From CAYLHF01 sp964383365 (GTDB taxonomy: Bacteria; Bacteroidota; Rhodothermia; Rhodothermales; UBA10348), in the NCBI GenBank assembly GCA_964383365.1, contig CAYLHF010000073.1:1-7039 (forward strand): 7,039 nt of DNA, given 5' to 3'. Positions within the stretch are counted from its first letter, which is position 1; each line of letters opens with the position of its first letter. Both the position numbers and the translations under genes were made by a program. The notes beneath the pieces were generated by a model that saw only the letters and a list, made by a program, of their open reading frames with translations, was not told the DNA's origin and made no database searches. Shown here in pieces: positions 5,906 to 7,039 of this stretch.

Positions 5906-7039
5906 TTATTTCAACAATGTGAGGCTCCTTGTTTTGGTGTAGGATCCGGCCGTCATCCGGTAGAGATAGATCCCGCTCGGGAGCGTCGAGGCATCGAACG
6001 AGACGGTGAACGAGCCCGGCTCCATCCATCCGTTTACGAGACGACGTACTCGTTTGCCCAAGGTGTCATATACCTCCAGTGTTACAAATGAGCGGGTCGA
6101 TATGGCGAACGGAATGGTAGACACCGGATTGAACGGATTAGGATAGTTTTGCTCAAGCCTGAACTTGGTCGGGATCTCTGCATTTTCAATCCTTTCTACC
6201 GCTGTCGTGACCGCGTTGAAGCACGCCGAGAATTCGGACGTACTCCCCGTCGAGTCCGTCGCCGTCGATGTAATGGCATTGCCGAGTCCGATGGCCTCCG
6301 TAACGTCTGCTGTGAATGATGCTGTTCCCGAAGCGTCCGTCTGAACAGTCGTCGTCCCGAGGTGGCGCTGTCCCTCACCGTTTCCGGATGCGTCGCATCC
6401 ATCGTTGGCATAAAAGTCCACCGAGTATGATGCATTCGATACCGACGTCAGAGACCCTTCCAGATGACCATTTTCTGCGGTCACGTTCGTTAGCACCGGG
6501 AAATTCTGGAGATCGTTGGCTCCGGTGTCTGAATCATCGATATCATTGGCCGAGATTCCGTCCCCGGCCAGGTCGATGCCCGGTCCCGTATTGCCAAATA
6601 GACTGTTGGTGGTAATACGGTTTCCTATTCCACTCATCACAGTGACTCCCGAACCTCCATTACCCGAGATCTGGTTTCCGGTGATCAGGTTCGAAGGAGC
6701 TGAGATCCGAATACCGTCTGCCGAAAACCCGTGCAGACTAACCCCCGTTACTGAGCTTCCACCGGCGTTGATGGTGAAACCATTGGCATCTGCTCCGGCA
6801 TTCGATCCGTCGATCTCGACCTGATTGTTGCCCTGGATGATAATCGGAACGGTGAACGCCGGATACGGGCTCGAAGGAGTCAGCGTGACGGCCCGTTTTC
6901 CACTGGGGAAACTGAAGAAGGCCGGCAATCCCGACGCGATTGCCTCCTCAATGGCTGCACGTAGCGAACAGGTCCCGGTTCCATCGTCACACACGCCATC
7001 GCCGGGGTTGGAATCCCCGCCGTCTCCGGACGATGCGAC
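5906..7039 (-). CDS. C-terminal part of a second T9SS-secreted CSLREA/beta-helix protein, 5' end outside window
   Basis: The frame is open from the right edge to a TAA at 5906-5908, giving 377 visible residues. A GTG at 6994 could be taken as a start, but it lies inside the conserved cysteine motif (GDGVC...CSLRAAI, C17 and C24 of the fragment). The same motif in the neighbouring paralogue sits deep inside the protein, so the real start is upstream of the window. Visible parts: CSLREA motif region about 5-40; beta-helix about 40-185 with repeated GNQISGNGGSGV/NRITTNSLFGNTG-type turns; Ig-like sandwich about 190-275 with C215 and C273; T9SS tail 298-377 beginning NYPNPFNPVS and ending SLTLLK. 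It is closely similar to the C-terminus of the gene 118 bases downstream on the same strand. Function is probably cell-surface or extracellular, with no enzymatic signature. Whether its N-terminus also carries SdrD-B and GEVED modules cannot be told here. Confidence 0.95.
   Translation of the reverse strand, partial: VASSGDGGDSNPGDGVCDDGTGTCSLRAAIEEAIASGLPAFFSFPSGKRAVTLTPSSPYPAFTVPIIIQGNNQVEIDGSNAGADANGFTINAGGSSVTGVSLHGFSADGIRISAPSNLITGNQISGNGGSGVTVMSGIGNRITTNSLFGNTGPGIDLAGDGISANDIDDSDTGANDLQNFPVLTNVTAENGHLEGSLTSVSNASYSVDFYANDGCDASGNGEGQRHLGTTTVQTDASGTASFTADVTEAIGLGNAITSTATDSTGSTSEFSACFNAVTTAVERIENAEIPTKFRLEQNYPNPFNPVSTIPFAISTRSFVTLEVYDTLGKRVRRLVNGWMEPGSFTVSFDASTLPSGIYLYRMTAGSYTKTRSLTLLK
5909..6148 (-). 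other. T9SS type A sorting domain of gene 2
   Basis: The last 80 residues start at NYPNPFNPVS and contain IPFAIS, VTLEVYDTLGKRVRRLVNG, GSFTVSFDASTLPSGIYLYRM and a C-terminal SLTLLK. This is the classic C-terminal signal recognised by the type IX machinery, usually removed when the cargo is attached or released. The matching tail of gene 1 occupies about 1-174 and is incomplete. Confidence 0.92.
5987..7027 (-). repeat. C-terminal cassette copy 2 (coding, paralogous to 1-1053)
   Basis: Collinear with the cassette at 1-1053. The copies differ by 12 bases in length (1041 against 1053), that is, four codons of net indel and no frame change. By eye roughly half of the residues are identical, most strongly in the CSLRAAI segment, GCDASGNGEGQR, SEFS.CF.AVTT and the NYPNPFNP tail. 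The offset is 5986 bases at the tail and 5974 at the cysteine motif. Confidence 0.9.

Noticed and set aside
5906..6994. GTG at 6994 as the start of gene 2
   Set aside because: The codon is inside the conserved GDGVC motif, and the frame continues open to the window edge with GDGGDSNPGDG just upstream, matching the interior of the paralogue.
1..7039. Insertion sequence or recombination signal explaining the 6-kb direct repeat
   Set aside because: No transposase, terminal inverted repeats or attachment-like sites are visible. The repeat is confined to coding cassettes and is diverged, which fits ordinary tandem gene duplication.

Overview
The window is almost wholly coding on the minus strand. 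It holds parts of two very large secreted proteins of the type IX secretion (T9SS) kind and no RNA genes, mobile elements or CRISPR. Both proteins end in a sorting tail of the form QNYPNPFNPV...LEVYD.LGK.V..LVN. That tail is established for T9SS cargo of the Bacteroidota/Rhodothermota/Ignavibacteria (FCB) group, and the FNPVT/FNPVS variant together with moderate-to-high GC suggests a Rhodothermota- or Balneolota-like bacterium. The taxonomic placement is an inference.

Layout in transcription order (right to left). From 7039 to 5906 lies the C-terminal part of gene 2, whose N-terminus is outside the window: a CSLREA motif region, a right-handed beta-helix, an Ig-like sandwich and a T9SS tail. 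A 118-base AT-rich gap follows (5788-5905). Gene 1 then starts at 5787 (or 5799) and stays open without a stop to base 1, giving at least 1929 codons. I read every codon of this frame. By alignment with gene 2, its stop should lie about 81 bases beyond the left edge, for a total near 1955 residues.

Gene 1 is a modular surface or released protein. In order it has a signal peptide, an N-terminal beta-sandwich region resembling DUF11/CARDB, about nine SdrD-B/Cna-B-like modules including a tandem duplication of a three-module block, two GEVED domains, a CSLREA region, a beta-helix, an Ig-like sandwich and the T9SS tail. Thirteen D-x-[ND]-x-[DN]-G loops along the stalk suggest calcium-stabilised rigidity.

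The last ~350 residues of gene 1 are paralogous to gene 2. The pair is therefore a tandem family that shares a C-terminal cassette. The likely role is adhesion, surface structure or extracellular matrix, but no ligand or enzymatic activity can be read from the sequence. Most plus-strand open frames here are antisense shadows.
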